Assembly (NCBI RefSeq): GCF_013375535.1
Contig: NZ_JABXJG010000001.1
Span: 2,646,001 to 2,710,000, forward strand
From: Sphingobium sp. 15-1
GTDB lineage: Bacteria > Pseudomonadota > Alphaproteobacteria > Sphingomonadales > Sphingomonadaceae
DNA length: 64,000 nucleotides
Reading direction: 5' to 3'
The translations under genes were made by a program, and so were the position numbers. Of the stretch, positions 8,737 through 19,349 are shown in pieces. Below the pieces are notes generated by a model. It saw only the letters and a list, made by a program, of their open reading frames with translations, ran no database searches and had not been told where the DNA came from. The number at the start of each line of letters is the position of its first letter. Position 1 is the first letter of the stretch.

Positions 8737-10233
8737 ATGTCCCCGGAATATGAAGCTGGTTTAGATGTCTCGGGGCGCCTGTTAGCCGAGGAACGCGCAG
8801 GGGACAACGCGCCGCCGCTGTCGGTGAGCGAATTGTCGGCCCTGTTGAAGCGCACGGTCGAGGACCGTTTCGGCCATGTCCGCCTGCGCGGCGAGATTTC
8901 CGGGTTCAAGCGGGCGGGGTCTGGGCACATCTATCTGTGCCTGAAGGACGACAATGCAGTGATCGACGGCGTGATGTGGAAGGGTGGGGCGGCGCGCCTG
9001 CCCTTTGCGCCGCAGGACGGGGTGGAGGTGATCGCCACCGGCAAGCTCACCACCTATCCGGGGCGGTCGAAATATCAGATCGTGATCGAGCGGATGGAGC
9101 TGGCGGGTGAAGGCGCGCTGATGGCGCTGCTGGAGAAATTGAAGCAGAAGCTGGCGGCGGAGGGGCTGTTCGACCGGGAGCGCAAGCGGCGTTTGCCCTT
9201 CATGCCACGGGTGATCGGCGTCGTGACCTCGCCCACGGGGGCGGTGATCCGGGACATATTGCATCGGTTGGAGGATCGCTGCCCGACGCAGGTGCTGCTC
9301 TGGCCCGTGCTGGTGCAGGGGCAGGGCGCCGCCGAGCAGGTGGCGCGGGCGGTGCGCGGGTTCAGCGAGATGCAGCCGGGCGGTCCGCTGCCCCGCCCCG
9401 ATCTGGTGATCGTGGCGCGTGGCGGCGGCTCGATCGAGGATTTGTGGAGCTTCAACGAGGAGATCGTCGTCCGGGCGGTGGCGGAATGTTCGATCCCGAT
9501 CATCTCCGCCGTGGGGCATGAGACCGATACGACGCTCTGCGACTATGCCGCCGACATGCGTGCGCCGACGCCCACGGCGGCGGCGGAAATGGCGGTGCCG
9601 GTGCGGGCGGAGCTGCTGGCGACGCTGACCGAACAGGGCTTGCGCATGGACCGGGCCGTGCGGCGGGGTGCGGCGCAGGCGCGGGAACGGCTGGAGATGC
9701 AGGCGCGGCTGATGCCGACGCCGGACATGCTGCTCGCGCCCCAGCGCCAGCGGCTGGACCAATTGTCAGATGGCCTTGTCAGCGGTCTGCGTCACCGCGT
9801 TGCCGATGCCCGCGCCCATCTGGGGCAGGCGAGCGGCGCCCTGCGCCCCGCGCTGCTCCGCCAATATGTCAGCCGCGCCGCCGAGCGCGTCGGCCGGTTG
9901 CGGCTGCGCCCGGATTATCTGGAGCGCGTTTACAAGGACCGGGCGACCGCTTTCGATCGCGTCTCGCGTCTCTTCACGTCGGTCAATCCCGACCTGCCGC
10001 TGCAACGCGGCTTTGCGCGGGTGATGGCGGGCGACCGGCTGGTAAAATCCGTGGCGGAGGCGCGGGCGGCGGGCGCGGTCAGCCTGCATTTCCGCGACGG
10101 CGCGGTGGGCGCGAGCATCGATGGCGGCGCGCCTCTTGAGAAGCCGTCCGCCGAGGCTATATCGACTCCATCCCGCGCCCCGCGCAAAGCGCGCGAGGGC
10201 CAGGAGACGGGCCAGCAGGACCTGTTTTCCTGA
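8737..10233 (+). CDS. xseA: Exodeoxyribonuclease VII large subunit
   Basis: About 498 residues. N-terminal OB fold ([29 protein letters not shown]), central catalytic domain ([71 protein letters not shown]), and a C-terminal helical and beta part ending [15 protein letters not shown]. Exo VII degrades single-stranded DNA with the small subunit XseB, which is not in the window. I took the ATG at 8737; one at 8722 is in frame but lies inside purD. Confidence 0.95.
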   Translation: MSPEYEAGLDVSGRLLAEERAGDNAPPLSVSELSALLKRTVEDRFGHVRLRGEISGFKRAGSGHIYLCLKDDNAVIDGVMWKGGAARLPFAPQDGVEVIATGKLTTYPGRSKYQIVIERMELAGEGALMALLEKLKQKLAAEGLFDRERKRRLPFMPRVIGVVTSPTGAVIRDILHRLEDRCPTQVLLWPVLVQGQGAAEQVARAVRGFSEMQPGGPLPRPDLVIVARGGGSIEDLWSFNEEIVVRAVAECSIPIISAVGHETDTTLCDYAADMRAPTPTAAAEMAVPVRAELLATLTEQGLRMDRAVRRGAAQARERLEMQARLMPTPDMLLAPQRQRLDQLSDGLVSGLRHRVADARAHLGQASGALRPALLRQYVSRAAERVGRLRLRPDYLERVYKDRATAFDRVSRLFTSVNPDLPLQRGFARVMAGDRLVKSVAEARAAGAVSLHFRDGAVGASIDGGAPLEKPSAEAISTPSRAPRKAREGQETGQQDLFS

Positions 10234-10267
10234 TGACGCCGTCGCGCAAGAAAGGCCGAGTGATCCC

Positions 10268-10477
10268 ATGCTGATGTCCAACCGCGACCGCCCGGCCCGG
10301 CTGCATTATATGGCCTACAGCTTCCGTGTGCTGCAGGCGGGCGACCATGTGATCTGCGCCGTCAGCGGACGGAAGATTCCGCTGGATGACCTGCGCTACT
10401 GGAGCATCGCCCGGCAGGAACCCTATGCCAGCGCCGAAATGTCCGCCCAGGCCGAATTGAAGGCGCGTGGGCTGTAA
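10268..10477 (+). CDS. DUF2093 domain protein
   Basis: 69 residues. The sequence LHYMAYSFRVLQAGDHVICAVSGRKIPLDDLRYWSIARQEPYAS matches my memory of DUF2093, a short alphaproteobacterial family of unknown function, often next to xseA. No signal peptide or membrane helix. It follows xseA by 34 bases and precedes the M23 peptidase by 15, so all three are likely one transcript. Confidence 0.8.
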   Translation: MLMSNRDRPARLHYMAYSFRVLQAGDHVICAVSGRKIPLDDLRYWSIARQEPYASAEMSAQAELKARGL

Positions 10478-10492
10478 AATGTCGGATTATAG

Positions 10493-11329
10493 ATGAAGAG
10501 CTGGATCGCCGCCGTGGCGTTGGCGATGGCCGGCGTGGCGGCCGCGTCTTTCGCCGCGCCCCCGGCCACGGAACTGGTGCTGGTTGGCGCGCCCGTCCAG
10601 GGCGGCACGTTGCAGGGCACGGCGCCCAGGGGGACGGTCGAATTGCGCGTCGACGGGCAATTGGTGCCGGTCGATGCCGATGGCCGCTTCCTGATCGCCT
10701 TTGACCGGGATGCCGCGTCGCAGGCCCACCTTGCCGGACGTCTTGCCAACGGCACGCTTTTCGACCGTGCCCTTGCCGTGGCGCCTCGCGACTGGCGGAT
10801 CGAGCAGGTGAACGCGCCGCTGCGGCCGACGAAAAGCACGGAAGCCTTCCTTGCCCTGCGCAAGCCGGAACTGGAGCAGATCGCCGCCGCCCGCGACACG
10901 GTGACGGACGCGCAGGGCTGGCGTCAGCGGTTCATCTGGCCGCGCATCGGCCGCATCTCCGGCCTGTTCGGGGCGCAGCGGATTTATCAGGGGCAGCCGG
11001 GCGCCTATCATGGCGGCGTCGACGTTGCGGGGGCGCCGGGCGATCCTGTCGTTGCGCCGGCCGACGGCGTGGTGATCCTGGCCGCCGATCACCCCTTCAC
11101 CCTGGAGGGCAATCTGCTGATGATCGACCATGGCCATGGTCTCAACAGCGCCTTTCTGCACCTGTCGCGGATCGACGTGATTCCCGGTCAGCATGTGATT
11201 CAGGGACAGCAGATCGGCGCGATCGGCGCCACCGGGCGCGCCACCGGACCGCATCTTCATTGGGGCATGAAGTGGAACGATGCGCGGATCGACCCGCTTT
11301 TGCTGACCGGACCGATGCCGCAACGTTGA
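10493..11329 (+). CDS. M23 (LytM-type) peptidoglycan endopeptidase, secreted
   Basis: 278 residues. A cleavable signal peptide (SWIAAVALAMAGVAAASFAAP) is followed by an Ig-like stretch with VELRVDGQLVPVDADGRF, then the peptidase domain: YHGGVDVAGAPGDPV (first His and Asp ligands), IDHGHGLNSAFLHLS, and TGPHLHWGMKW (HxH). All four zinc and catalytic positions of M23 are present, so an active peptide-bridge hydrolase in the periplasm is likely. Many LytM proteins instead activate amidases, but those usually lack ligands. Confidence 0.9.
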   Translation: MKSWIAAVALAMAGVAAASFAAPPATELVLVGAPVQGGTLQGTAPRGTVELRVDGQLVPVDADGRFLIAFDRDAASQAHLAGRLANGTLFDRALAVAPRDWRIEQVNAPLRPTKSTEAFLALRKPELEQIAAARDTVTDAQGWRQRFIWPRIGRISGLFGAQRIYQGQPGAYHGGVDVAGAPGDPVVAPADGVVILAADHPFTLEGNLLMIDHGHGLNSAFLHLSRIDVIPGQHVIQGQQIGAIGATGRATGPHLHWGMKWNDARIDPLLLTGPMPQR

Positions 11330-11409
11330 AGTAATATTTCACGGAACTATAATTTTCTTCGTTCGTTACGACGCACCGAATGCGAAAGTTTTTCCCGGAA
11401 ACACGGGTC

Positions 11410-11427
11410 TATAACAAAGTTGTTATA
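11410..11427. promoter_or_regulatory. Palindrome TATAACAA-AG-TTGTTATA upstream of TonB receptor
   Basis: Perfect 8-base arms around a 2-base centre, 235 bp before the GTG start of the receptor gene, inside the 332-bp gene-free stretch 11330-11661. The AT-rich symmetry in GC-rich DNA suggests a repressor or activator site. Confidence 0.5.
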
Positions 11428-11456
11428 CGGGCGTTCAACGACCATTTTGCGCGATT

Positions 11457-11472
11457 GTGGCATAAATGCTAC
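11457..11472. promoter_or_regulatory. Imperfect palindrome GTGGCATAAATGCTAC
   Basis: It pairs GT.GCAT with ATGC.AC around AA, 30 bases after the first palindrome. The rest of the leader (11473-11661) is AT-richer than the genome average, with no other gene-like content that I can see. Confidence 0.35.
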
Positions 11473-11661
11473 AGTTTCTTTCAAATGCGATTTCCGACCC
11501 TCGACACTGCTTTACACTTATAAAACGACTGCGCAGAGTATTGCGCAGTACGTGTGAAGAGGGTTTGCTGTCGGGCTCCTTTTGCTCTCTTCACGCGTCA
11601 AAAGAACGGAACAGACGATGGGCTTTCAGCCCGTCATCACTCCAGAGCAAGGGACTGGATA

Positions 11662-14652
11662 GTGAAGACCATAACCAAGATCGGGCTGCGCGGTAGCGCG
11701 GCTCTTCAGGCGTTGACCCTCGTCGGCGCCGGCCTCGCGACCTTCTCCGCACCCGCTTTCGCACAAGCGCCGCAGGCCGCCGATACGCAGGCCGCAACCG
11801 ATGAAGGCAATGACACCATTGTCGTCACCGGCTCCATCTTCCGCAATCCGTCGACCTCGACCGCAGCGCCGCTGACGGTGCTGAGCTCCGAGGAGCTGAC
11901 GAAGCGCGGCGTCAACACCATTTCCGATGCCGTCCAGTCGATCTCCGCCAACAATGCGGGTTCGATGAGCAAGAGCTGGAACAGCTTCAATTTTGCGACT
12001 GGCGCGACCGCCGTGTCGCTGCGAGGCCTGGGTAGCGGCAACACGCTGACCCTGTTCGACGGCCTGCGCAGCGCCCCCTATCCGCTGGCGGATGACGGTC
12101 ACCGCAACTTCGTCGACCTGAACGCGATTCCCGACGCCATCGTCGACCGCATCGACGTGTTGCAAGACGGCGCGTCGGCCACCTATGGCGCGGACGCCGT
12201 TGCGGGCGTGGTCAACGTCATCGTCAAGAAGGAAATCGTTGGCCTGCACGCCAATGCATCCGCCGGTCTTTCGCAGCGCGGTGATGCCGGCGAACGCCGC
12301 ATCGACGCCACCTATGGCTATGGCAAGCTGAATGAAGACGGTTTCAACGTCTACATCAACGGCGAATATCAGAAGAGCGACCCGCTCTATGCCCGCGATC
12401 GCGGCTTCCCCTGGAATACCGCCGATCTCAGCTCTTACTGCAATGATTCGGGTAGCTGCCTGGCCAATAACGTCGTCAATGGCGTCCAGAGCAATGGCGC
12501 GATCCTGAGCATCGGGTCCACTCGCGTGCCGGTCATGCGCCCTTATGACCCGACTTCGCTCACGCCGAGCGGCAACTGGGTGCTCGCCAATCCCGCCGCC
12601 GGCTGCCGCGACCTGACGGCGATCACGCTGACTCCCGCACAGCAGGCTGCGCTGGGTGCGACCCCGCAGCAGTGCCAGCAGGACAATGTGAAGGATTATC
12701 TGCAGGCGCAGCCGTCGATTGAGCGCATCGGCGGCACGTTGCACGCCACGGTCAATGTGGGCAGCAGCGCCCAGGCCTATGCGATGTTCAACTTCTATAA
12801 TGTGAAGACGGCCTCTTCGCTGACGCCGTTGACCTTCGCCGGTCAGACCGCTGCGGGCGGCGACACCTTCGTGCTCAGCCCGGTTCTGCTGCCGGTCTAT
12901 GTCTGCCCGCAGGGCACCGTGACCTGCACCGCGGCGAACGGCACGTTGAACCCCAACAACCCCTTCGCCTCCTCGGGCCAGCTTGCCCGCGTCAACTACC
13001 GCTATGACCGTCCGCGTGAGACGTTCAGCGATGCCAAGACCTATCGTGCGGCTGCTGGCATCAACGGCTCCTTCGGCACGGGCTGGGATTATGACGCGAA
13101 CTTCACCTGGTCGCGCGTCGACCTGAAGGTCACGAACAAGAATTATCTGTTCGCCCAGCATCTGGTCGACGTGATCAATGACGGTTCCTGGAACTTCATC
13201 AATCCGGCGGCCAATTCGGAAGAGATCCGCAATTACATTGCGCCGACGAACATCAACAAGTCGTCCTCCGAACTGTGGCAGGTCCAGGCCACGCTGGCCA
13301 AGGAGCTCTTCCAACTGCCCGGTGGCGCGCTGAAGTTCGCCGTCGGCGGCGCCTATCGTCACGAGTCGATCGACAACCCCAGCGCCAATCCGCCGAACAA
13401 CGACAATCCGTCGGAGCGCTACTACAGCATCAACGCTGTGGGTGCGATCGGCAGCCGTAACGTCAAGTCGGCCTTCTTCGAACTCGATGCGCCGATCTTC
13501 GACCAACTGTCGCTGAACGCTTCGGGCCGCTACGACAAATATTCGTCGGGCCAGAAGAATTTTTCGCCTAAGTTCACCGCGATCGTGAAGCCGATCGAGC
13601 AGATCAAGCTGCGCGGCACCTTCTCGAAAGGCTTCCGCATCCCGAGCTTCAACGAGGCTTATGGCCTGCCGACGACCGGCTATATCACGACGACGATCGA
13701 TCCGACGTCTCCGGAAGGCGCTGCCTTCATTGCCGCCCATGGTGGCAATGCCTATGCGTCGCTGCCTTATTCCTATGGTCTGACGGCGACCGGCAATTCG
13801 GAACTGAAGCCTGAAAAGTCGACTTCCTACACGCTGGGTGCCGTGTTCGAGCCGTCCTCACGCTTCTCCTTCACCGCGGATTATTGGCACATCAAGATCA
13901 AGGGCTTGATCGGCAGCCCCGATTATTCGGAAGTCCCGACGCTCTATTATCAGAATAATGGCGTCGTGAACCTGCCGGGTCTGACGGTCAAGCCGGGCAT
14001 CCCCGATCCCGATCACCCGACGGCCCTGCCGGTCCTGGGCTTCATCGAATATTCGTTCGTGAACTCGGATTCGCAGATCGCATCGGGTCTCGATTTCTCG
14101 GCTACGGGCCGTTTCGATCTGGGCAGCAACATCCGCCTGACCAGCAGCGTCAACGCCTCCTATCTGATGAAGCTCCAGAAGTCGGTCGGCGGCGTTGTGC
14201 AGCGCTATGACGGCACGCTCAGCCCCTGCGACGTGACGTCCTGCTCGGGTGCGCCGAAGTGGCGCGGCACCTGGAGCAACACGCTGGACTTCAACGACAA
14301 GGCGTTCATCAACCTGACCGCTTACTATACGTCGGGCTATGACATGGCGTCGATCGACTATGAAGGCGTGAAGGGCGATTGCGAGGCCAGCACTGGGGCT
14401 TCGGTCTACACCTATCGCGACGGCACGCCGTTCAAGTGCCGCGCCAAGCGTTGGATCGACGTCGACATGACCGCCAGCGTGAAGGTCAACGACCAGTTCA
14501 CCCTGTACGCCAACGTCATGAATCTGCTCGACACCAAGCCGGACTTCAATCCGGGCCAGACCTACAGCCTGGGCTATAACTATAACGTGGCTTGGGAAGG
14601 CGCCGGCTTCACCGGCCGCTGGTTCCGCGTCGGCGTGAAGGTCGATTACTGA
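11662..14652 (+). CDS. TonB-dependent outer-membrane receptor
   Basis: 996 residues from a GTG start preceded by AAGGGA. Signal peptide (ALQALTLVGAGLATFSAPAFA) with cleavage near residue 35, a TonB-box-like NDTIVVTGS, a plug domain (LTKRGVNTISDAVQS, VSLRGLGSGNTLTLFDG, RIDVLQDGASATYGADAVAG) and a long beta-barrel ending in the aromatic terminal strand GRWFRVGVKVDY. Barrel loops contain paired cysteines (YCNDSGSC, CRDLTA, CPQGTVTC), probably disulfides. It should import a large nutrient or chelate; nothing nearby identifies the substrate. A good terminator follows. An unbroken frame indicates an intact gene. Confidence 0.93.
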   Translation: MKTITKIGLRGSAALQALTLVGAGLATFSAPAFAQAPQAADTQAATDEGNDTIVVTGSIFRNPSTSTAAPLTVLSSEELTKRGVNTISDAVQSISANNAGSMSKSWNSFNFATGATAVSLRGLGSGNTLTLFDGLRSAPYPLADDGHRNFVDLNAIPDAIVDRIDVLQDGASATYGADAVAGVVNVIVKKEIVGLHANASAGLSQRGDAGERRIDATYGYGKLNEDGFNVYINGEYQKSDPLYARDRGFPWNTADLSSYCNDSGSCLANNVVNGVQSNGAILSIGSTRVPVMRPYDPTSLTPSGNWVLANPAAGCRDLTAITLTPAQQAALGATPQQCQQDNVKDYLQAQPSIERIGGTLHATVNVGSSAQAYAMFNFYNVKTASSLTPLTFAGQTAAGGDTFVLSPVLLPVYVCPQGTVTCTAANGTLNPNNPFASSGQLARVNYRYDRPRETFSDAKTYRAAAGINGSFGTGWDYDANFTWSRVDLKVTNKNYLFAQHLVDVINDGSWNFINPAANSEEIRNYIAPTNINKSSSELWQVQATLAKELFQLPGGALKFAVGGAYRHESIDNPSANPPNNDNPSERYYSINAVGAIGSRNVKSAFFELDAPIFDQLSLNASGRYDKYSSGQKNFSPKFTAIVKPIEQIKLRGTFSKGFRIPSFNEAYGLPTTGYITTTIDPTSPEGAAFIAAHGGNAYASLPYSYGLTATGNSELKPEKSTSYTLGAVFEPSSRFSFTADYWHIKIKGLIGSPDYSEVPTLYYQNNGVVNLPGLTVKPGIPDPDHPTALPVLGFIEYSFVNSDSQIASGLDFSATGRFDLGSNIRLTSSVNASYLMKLQKSVGGVVQRYDGTLSPCDVTSCSGAPKWRGTWSNTLDFNDKAFINLTAYYTSGYDMASIDYEGVKGDCEASTGASVYTYRDGTPFKCRAKRWIDVDMTASVKVNDQFTLYANVMNLLDTKPDFNPGQTYSLGYNYNVAWEGAGFTGRWFRVGVKVDY

Positions 14653-14677
14653 TCGGCTTGCCGTGATCTGAATGGAG

Positions 14678-14711
14678 AAGGGGCGCTTCCGTTGGAAGCG
14701 CCCCTTTTTTG
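14678..14711 (+). terminator. Rho-independent terminator of TonB receptor gene
   Basis: GGGGCGCTTCC, a 3-base loop, GGAAGCGCCCC and a run of T, beginning 26 bases after the stop codon. Confidence 0.93.
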
Positions 14712-14747
14712 TTGAAGGCTGCGGTGTCGGGTTTTGGCCAATCCAAG

Positions 14748-14885
14748 ACATTCCCCTCCCGCAGGCGGGAGGGGTTAGGGGTGGGTGCGAGCGCAGCGAG
14801 CTTCCAGCTTAGCCGTTGAAAATTCACGCTGATGTCGCGCCAGCCCACCCCCTAGCCCCCTCCCGCCTGCGGGAGGGGGAATGTC
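14748..14885. repeat. Extragenic inverted repeat, class B copy 1
   Basis: The left arm (GACATTCCCCTCCCGCAGGC...) and right arm (ending GCCTGCGGGAGGGGGAATGTC) are near-perfect complements, and inner parts pair too (GGGTGGGTGCG with CAGCCCACCC). It lies between the TonB receptor terminator and the clpB 3' end. A related copy is at 31.3 kb. Confidence 0.85.
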
Positions 14886-14908
14886 CTGAATCCACCCGAA
14901 AATGCACT

Positions 14909-17488
14909 TCAGCCAATCCCCAGCTTCAACGCGCCATCGCCTTCATCGACCCTGACGGTCGAACCGTCCGGCACCTCGCCGCGCAGGATGAGGTCGGCCA
15001 GCGGGTCCTGCAAATAGCGCTGCACCGCCCGTTTCAGCGGCCTTGCGCCGTAGACCGGATCGTAGCCGACCCGGCCCAGCCACGCCCTCGCGCCATCCGT
15101 CAGGTCGAGCGTCACCTTCCGGTCCTTCAGCAGCTTGCCGATGCGCGCTACCTGAATGTCGACGATCGGGGCCATGTGGGCAGCGCCCAGGCGGTGGAAC
15201 AGGATCACCTCGTCCAGCCGGTTCAGGAACTCCGGCCTGAAATGGCTCCGCACGATGTCCATCACCTGGTCCTCGACCTTCTCGACCGGCTCGTCATCGG
15301 CCAGGCTGGCGATGAACTGGCTGCCCAGGTTCGACGTCAGCACTATGATCGTGTTGGTGAAGTCCACCGTCCGCCCCTGCCCGTCGGTCAGGCGGCCGTC
15401 GTCCAGCACCTGCAACAGCACGTTGAACACATCGCTGTGTGCCTTCTCCACCTCATCGAACAGCACGACCTGATAGGGCCGCCGTCGCACCGCTTCGGTC
15501 AGCACGCCGCCTTCCTCATAACCGACATAGCCCGGAGGCGCGCCGATCAGCCGGGCGACCGAATGCTTCTCCATGAACTCGCTCATGTCGATGCGCACCA
15601 TTGCGCTGTCATCGTCGAACAGGAAGCCCGCGAGCGCCTTGGTCAATTCCGTCTTGCCGACGCCCGTGGGGCCTAGGAACAGGAACGAGCCCAGCGGCCG
15701 GTTCGGGTCCTGCAACCCCGCCCGTGAGCGGCGCACTGCGGTGGACACGGCCTTCACCGCATCGGCCTGGCCGATGACGCGCTTGCCCAGTTCCGCTTCC
15801 ATGGCGAGCAGCTTTTCGCGTTCGCCCTCCATCATCTTGTCGACGGGGATGCCGGTCCAGCGGGACACGACCGAGGCGATGTCCTCCGGCGTCACTTCCT
15901 CGCGCAGCATCGCGCCCTGGGTGACGTTCTGGGCCTCTTCCAGCTTGCGCTCCAGTTCGGGAATGCGGCCATAGGCCAGCTCCCCCGCCTTGGCGAGATC
16001 ACCGGCCCGCTGCGCCTGGTCCAGCTCGACGCGAGCGGCGTCCAACTGTTCCTTGAGCTTGCTTTCGCCCGCGATCTTGTCCTTCTCCGCCTGCCAGCGC
16101 TGGGTGAGTTCGGCCGATTGCTGTTCGAGATTGGCGAGGTCCTCCTCCAGCGCCGCGAGCCGATCCTGCGAAGCCTTGTCCGTCTCCTTCTTCAGCGCCT
16201 CCCGCTCGATCTTGAGCTGGATGATCCGCCGGTCGAGCGTCTCGATCTCCTCCGGCTTGCTCTCTACCTCCATGCGCAGCCGCGACGCCGCCTCGTCCAT
16301 CAGGTCGATGGCCTTGTCCGGCAGGAATCGATCGGTGATGTAACGGTTACCGAGCGTCGCCGCCGACACGATCGCGCCGTCGGTGATCCGCACGCCATGG
16401 TGCAGCTCATATTTCTCCTTGAGACCGCGCAGGATGGAGATGGTGTCCTCCACCGTCGGCTCACCCACGAACACCGGCTGGAAGCGCCGCTGGAGCGCGG
16501 GGTCCTTCTCGACATATTTGCGATATTCGTCGAGCGTGGTCGCGCCGATGCAGTGCAGTTCGCCGCGTGCCAAGGCAGGCTTCAGCAGATTGCCCGCGTC
16601 CATCGCACCTTCGGATTTGCCCGCGCCGATCAGCGTGTGCATCTCGTCGATGAAGAGGACGATCTGGCCTTCCGCGCCCTTCACCTCGTCGAGTACGCCT
16701 TTCAGCCGTTCCTCGAACTCGCCGCGATATTTGGCGCCCGCGATCAGCGACCCCATGTCGAGCGCCATCAAGGTGCGGTCCTTCAGCGTATCGGGCACGT
16801 CGCCATTGGCGATGCGCAGCGCCAGCCCTTCCGCGATGGCGGTCTTGCCGACGCCGGGATCACCGATGAGGACGGGGTTGTTCTTGGTGCGCCGGGCGAG
16901 AATCTGGATGGTGCGGCGGATTTCCTCGTCGCGGCCGATCACCGGATCGAGCTTGCCCATGCGCGCCGCTTCGGTGAGGTCGCGGGCGAATTTCTTGAGC
17001 GCGTCATAACGATCCTCCGCGCCCGCCGTGTCGGCGGTGCGGCCGCCGCGCAGATTGTTGATCGCGGCGTTCAGCGCCTCGGCCTTTACGCCCGCCGCTG
17101 CGAGCGCCTTGCCCGCCGCCGTGGTGGTGGCGAGGGTCAGCGCTAGCAACAGCCGTTCGACGGTGACGAAGCTGTCGCCCGCCTTGGCCGCGACCTGCTC
17201 GGCGCTGTCCAGCACCCGCACGGCGTCATTGTCCAGACCCGGCGTCTGCTGCGCGCCGCTGCCGGAGACGGACGGCACCTTGGCCAACGCCGCATCGGTT
17301 TCGCGCAGCGCCACGCCAGCATCGCCGCCCGCCGCTTTGATCAGGCCGGACGCCATGCCCTGCTGGTCCTCCAGCAGCGCCTTCAGCAGATGCTCCGGGC
17401 TGATGCGCTGATGGCTCATCCGGATCGCGACGGTCTGCGCCGACTGGAGGAAGCCCTTGGCGCGGTCAGTGAATTTTTCGAGGTTCAT
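14909..17488 (-). CDS. clpB: ATP-dependent chaperone ClpB
   Basis: 859 residues, normal for ClpB. N-domain with two Clp repeats ([35 protein letters not shown]), first AAA+ domain with GDPGVGKTA near 210, a long coiled-coil middle domain (about 400-530) that separates ClpB from ClpA/ClpC, and a second AAA+ domain with [15 protein letters not shown] near 607. It dissolves aggregated proteins with DnaK. The start is the ATG at 17488, preceded by GAAGGGG. The 69 bases upstream of this ATG show no clear heat-shock promoter to me. Confidence 0.97.
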   Translation of the reverse strand: MNLEKFTDRAKGFLQSAQTVAIRMSHQRISPEHLLKALLEDQQGMASGLIKAAGGDAGVALRETDAALAKVPSVSGSGAQQTPGLDNDAVRVLDSAEQVAAKAGDSFVTVERLLLALTLATTTAAGKALAAAGVKAEALNAAINNLRGGRTADTAGAEDRYDALKKFARDLTEAARMGKLDPVIGRDEEIRRTIQILARRTKNNPVLIGDPGVGKTAIAEGLALRIANGDVPDTLKDRTLMALDMGSLIAGAKYRGEFEERLKGVLDEVKGAEGQIVLFIDEMHTLIGAGKSEGAMDAGNLLKPALARGELHCIGATTLDEYRKYVEKDPALQRRFQPVFVGEPTVEDTISILRGLKEKYELHHGVRITDGAIVSAATLGNRYITDRFLPDKAIDLMDEAASRLRMEVESKPEEIETLDRRIIQLKIEREALKKETDKASQDRLAALEEDLANLEQQSAELTQRWQAEKDKIAGESKLKEQLDAARVELDQAQRAGDLAKAGELAYGRIPELERKLEEAQNVTQGAMLREEVTPEDIASVVSRWTGIPVDKMMEGEREKLLAMEAELGKRVIGQADAVKAVSTAVRRSRAGLQDPNRPLGSFLFLGPTGVGKTELTKALAGFLFDDDSAMVRIDMSEFMEKHSVARLIGAPPGYVGYEEGGVLTEAVRRRPYQVVLFDEVEKAHSDVFNVLLQVLDDGRLTDGQGRTVDFTNTIIVLTSNLGSQFIASLADDEPVEKVEDQVMDIVRSHFRPEFLNRLDEVILFHRLGAAHMAPIVDIQVARIGKLLKDRKVTLDLTDGARAWLGRVGYDPVYGARPLKRAVQRYLQDPLADLILRGEVPDGSTVRVDEGDGALKLGIG

Positions 17489-17580
17489 AAAATCCCCTTC
17501 GTGAAGCTTGGTCACGATGTAATGTTGCATAAAAGCAACACAAGAGGCGCTACGCAAATATCCTTAGAGCTAGAGTTTCC

Positions 17581-17671
17581 GTGTTCCTGCGAAGGCACTG
17601 GAGCGAGACAAGTGGCTCGCGACAGCCCAGTCCCGCCGTCAGAACTGGGCTCCTGCCTCCGCAGGAGCACG
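17581..17671. repeat. Extragenic inverted repeat, class A copy 2 (diverged)
   Basis: GTGTTCCTGCGAAGGCA at the left and CTCCTGCCTCCGCAGGAGCAC at the right, with a copy-specific middle (AGCCCAGTCCCGCCGTCAGAACTGGGCT pairs internally). It lies between clpB and the M28 gene. Confidence 0.8.
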
Positions 17672-17726
17672 TTACTTGATCCGGAACGCAAGCATGCTGT
17701 TCAAACTCGATGGAAGCGGTCGGTTC

Positions 17727-19349
17727 CTACGGCCTCACCGCCTTGGCCGCATCCGGCGCGAAAGCATCCCCGAAGAAATCGCCCTTGTACCAGCGCGGCG
17801 CGTCCGGCTCGTCGGCAATTTCGCGCGCGATGGCATAGTTGACCTTGGCGAATTTGGCCGCTGCTTCCCAATGGAAGGGCAGGCTCATCTGGTCGGAGGG
17901 CTGGTGATAATCGGTCTTGAGGAAATGTTCGAACGCCTCTTTGCCCGGCCCGGCGAACCCCGTCATCAGGAACACGGCGGGCACGCCCTCCTGCACGAAG
18001 CGATAATGGTCGGAACGGGTGAACAGCCCCTCGGCAGGCAGCGGATCGGGCGAGAGCGAGATGCCTTCCGCCCTGGCCGCCTTTTCCACAATCGGCCCCA
18101 GGGTGGAATGATCGGCGCCAAAGGCGATCACGTCCTGAAAATCATAAGTCAGGATCGGCATATCGAGATTGACCACGCCGACCAGCTTCGCCCCCGCCGG
18201 CAATACCGGATTCTTCGCCAGAAATTGCGAACCGAGCAGCCCGTCCTCTTCCCCCGTCACCGCCGCGAACAGGATGGAGCGTTTGGGTCGTTCGCCGCTG
18301 TCGATAAAGGCCTTCGCCACCGCCAGCATGGTCGCCACGCCCGAGGCATTGTCCATCGCGCCATTATAGATTTTGTCCGGCCCCTTGGCGCTTTCCTTGA
18401 CCCCCAGATGGTCGAGATGCGCCATCAGCAGCACATATTCGTGGGAAAGCGCCGGGTCGGAACCGGGCAGCACCGCCAGCACATTGCGGCTGGGTGCCGT
18501 CTCGACGGAGCTGGCGCGGTCGATGCGGATGCTGGGCTTGAGCGCGAAGCCCCTGGGCCGGACGCCCTTCTTCTCCGCCTGGGCGCGGATGGCGGCGAGG
18601 CTCTTGCCCGATCCGGCGAGCAGCGCTTCTGCGGCGGCCCCGGTCACGGTGCCGGTGCCGCGAATGGCGGGCGTGCGGACATAGGGCTGGCCGTCCTTGT
18701 CGATCCAGCTCACCATCAGACTTTGCGCCCGCTCGCGCACTTTCTCCCAGGGTGTCCGACTGAGATAGCTGGCGCTGGGAATGGTGATGAGGCCGATCGC
18801 GCCCGCCTGTTGCGCGGCCAGGGATTTTTCGGCGGTCAGATGCGCGCCGATCTCGCTCGGCATGCCGACCGGGGAGCCGGAAAGGGCGACCGCGAACTTG
18901 CCCTTCAGGTCGAGACCGGCATAGTCGTCGATCTTCTGCCGGTCGGATTTCAGGCCATAGCCGACGAACACGGCCTGCGCCTCGACGCTTTGCTTCGGTT
19001 CGCGGCCGAAGGCGCCGATGGCGACGTCATCGCCATTGACGAAGCGCCTGCCGCCGATGGTCAGCGACGGGGCGGACGCCTTGTCGAGTTGGGCGACGGC
19101 CAGCGTCACGGGCTGATACCAGCTATCCGGGATGGCTTGTCGCAGGCCCAGCGCCTCGAACCGCGCGGCGACATAGCGGGCGGCGATGTCATAGCCGCGC
19201 GTGCCCGCGTCGCGCCCTTCCAGCAGGTCGTCGGCCAGGAAGCCGATGTCGGCGCGGATGGCTTCCCCGGTGATGGCGGGAGCGGTCTGGGCGGAGGCGA
19301 GACCGGGGATGGCGAGCGCAAGGGGGAAGGCGAAGGAGCGAAGGCGCAT
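17727..19349 (-). CDS. M28 family zinc aminopeptidase, secreted
   Basis: 540 residues. Signal peptide LRSFAFPLALAIPGLASAQ, N-terminal region with IRADIGFLADDLLEGRDAGTRG, a protease-associated (PA) insert in the middle, then the M28 catalytic core: LLMAHLDHLGV (His ligand), NGAMDNASGVATM (bridging Asp), FAAVTGEEDGLLGS (catalytic Glu pair), VVNLDMPI (Asp) and SDHYRFVQEGVPAVFL (last His). All ligands appear intact. Likely a periplasmic or exported peptidase; specificity unknown. Confidence 0.92.
   Translation of the reverse strand: MRLRSFAFPLALAIPGLASAQTAPAITGEAIRADIGFLADDLLEGRDAGTRGYDIAARYVAARFEALGLRQAIPDSWYQPVTLAVAQLDKASAPSLTIGGRRFVNGDDVAIGAFGREPKQSVEAQAVFVGYGLKSDRQKIDDYAGLDLKGKFAVALSGSPVGMPSEIGAHLTAEKSLAAQQAGAIGLITIPSASYLSRTPWEKVRERAQSLMVSWIDKDGQPYVRTPAIRGTGTVTGAAAEALLAGSGKSLAAIRAQAEKKGVRPRGFALKPSIRIDRASSVETAPSRNVLAVLPGSDPALSHEYVLLMAHLDHLGVKESAKGPDKIYNGAMDNASGVATMLAVAKAFIDSGERPKRSILFAAVTGEEDGLLGSQFLAKNPVLPAGAKLVGVVNLDMPILTYDFQDVIAFGADHSTLGPIVEKAARAEGISLSPDPLPAEGLFTRSDHYRFVQEGVPAVFLMTGFAGPGKEAFEHFLKTDYHQPSDQMSLPFHWEAAAKFAKVNYAIAREIADEPDAPRWYKGDFFGDAFAPDAAKAVRP

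Noticed and set aside
11626..13740. A 704-codon open frame on the minus strand opposite the TonB receptor
   Set aside because: Its translation is Arg/Ala/Val-rich without family motifs, and the plus-strand frame is an unmistakable receptor. Long antisense frames are usual in GC-rich coding DNA.
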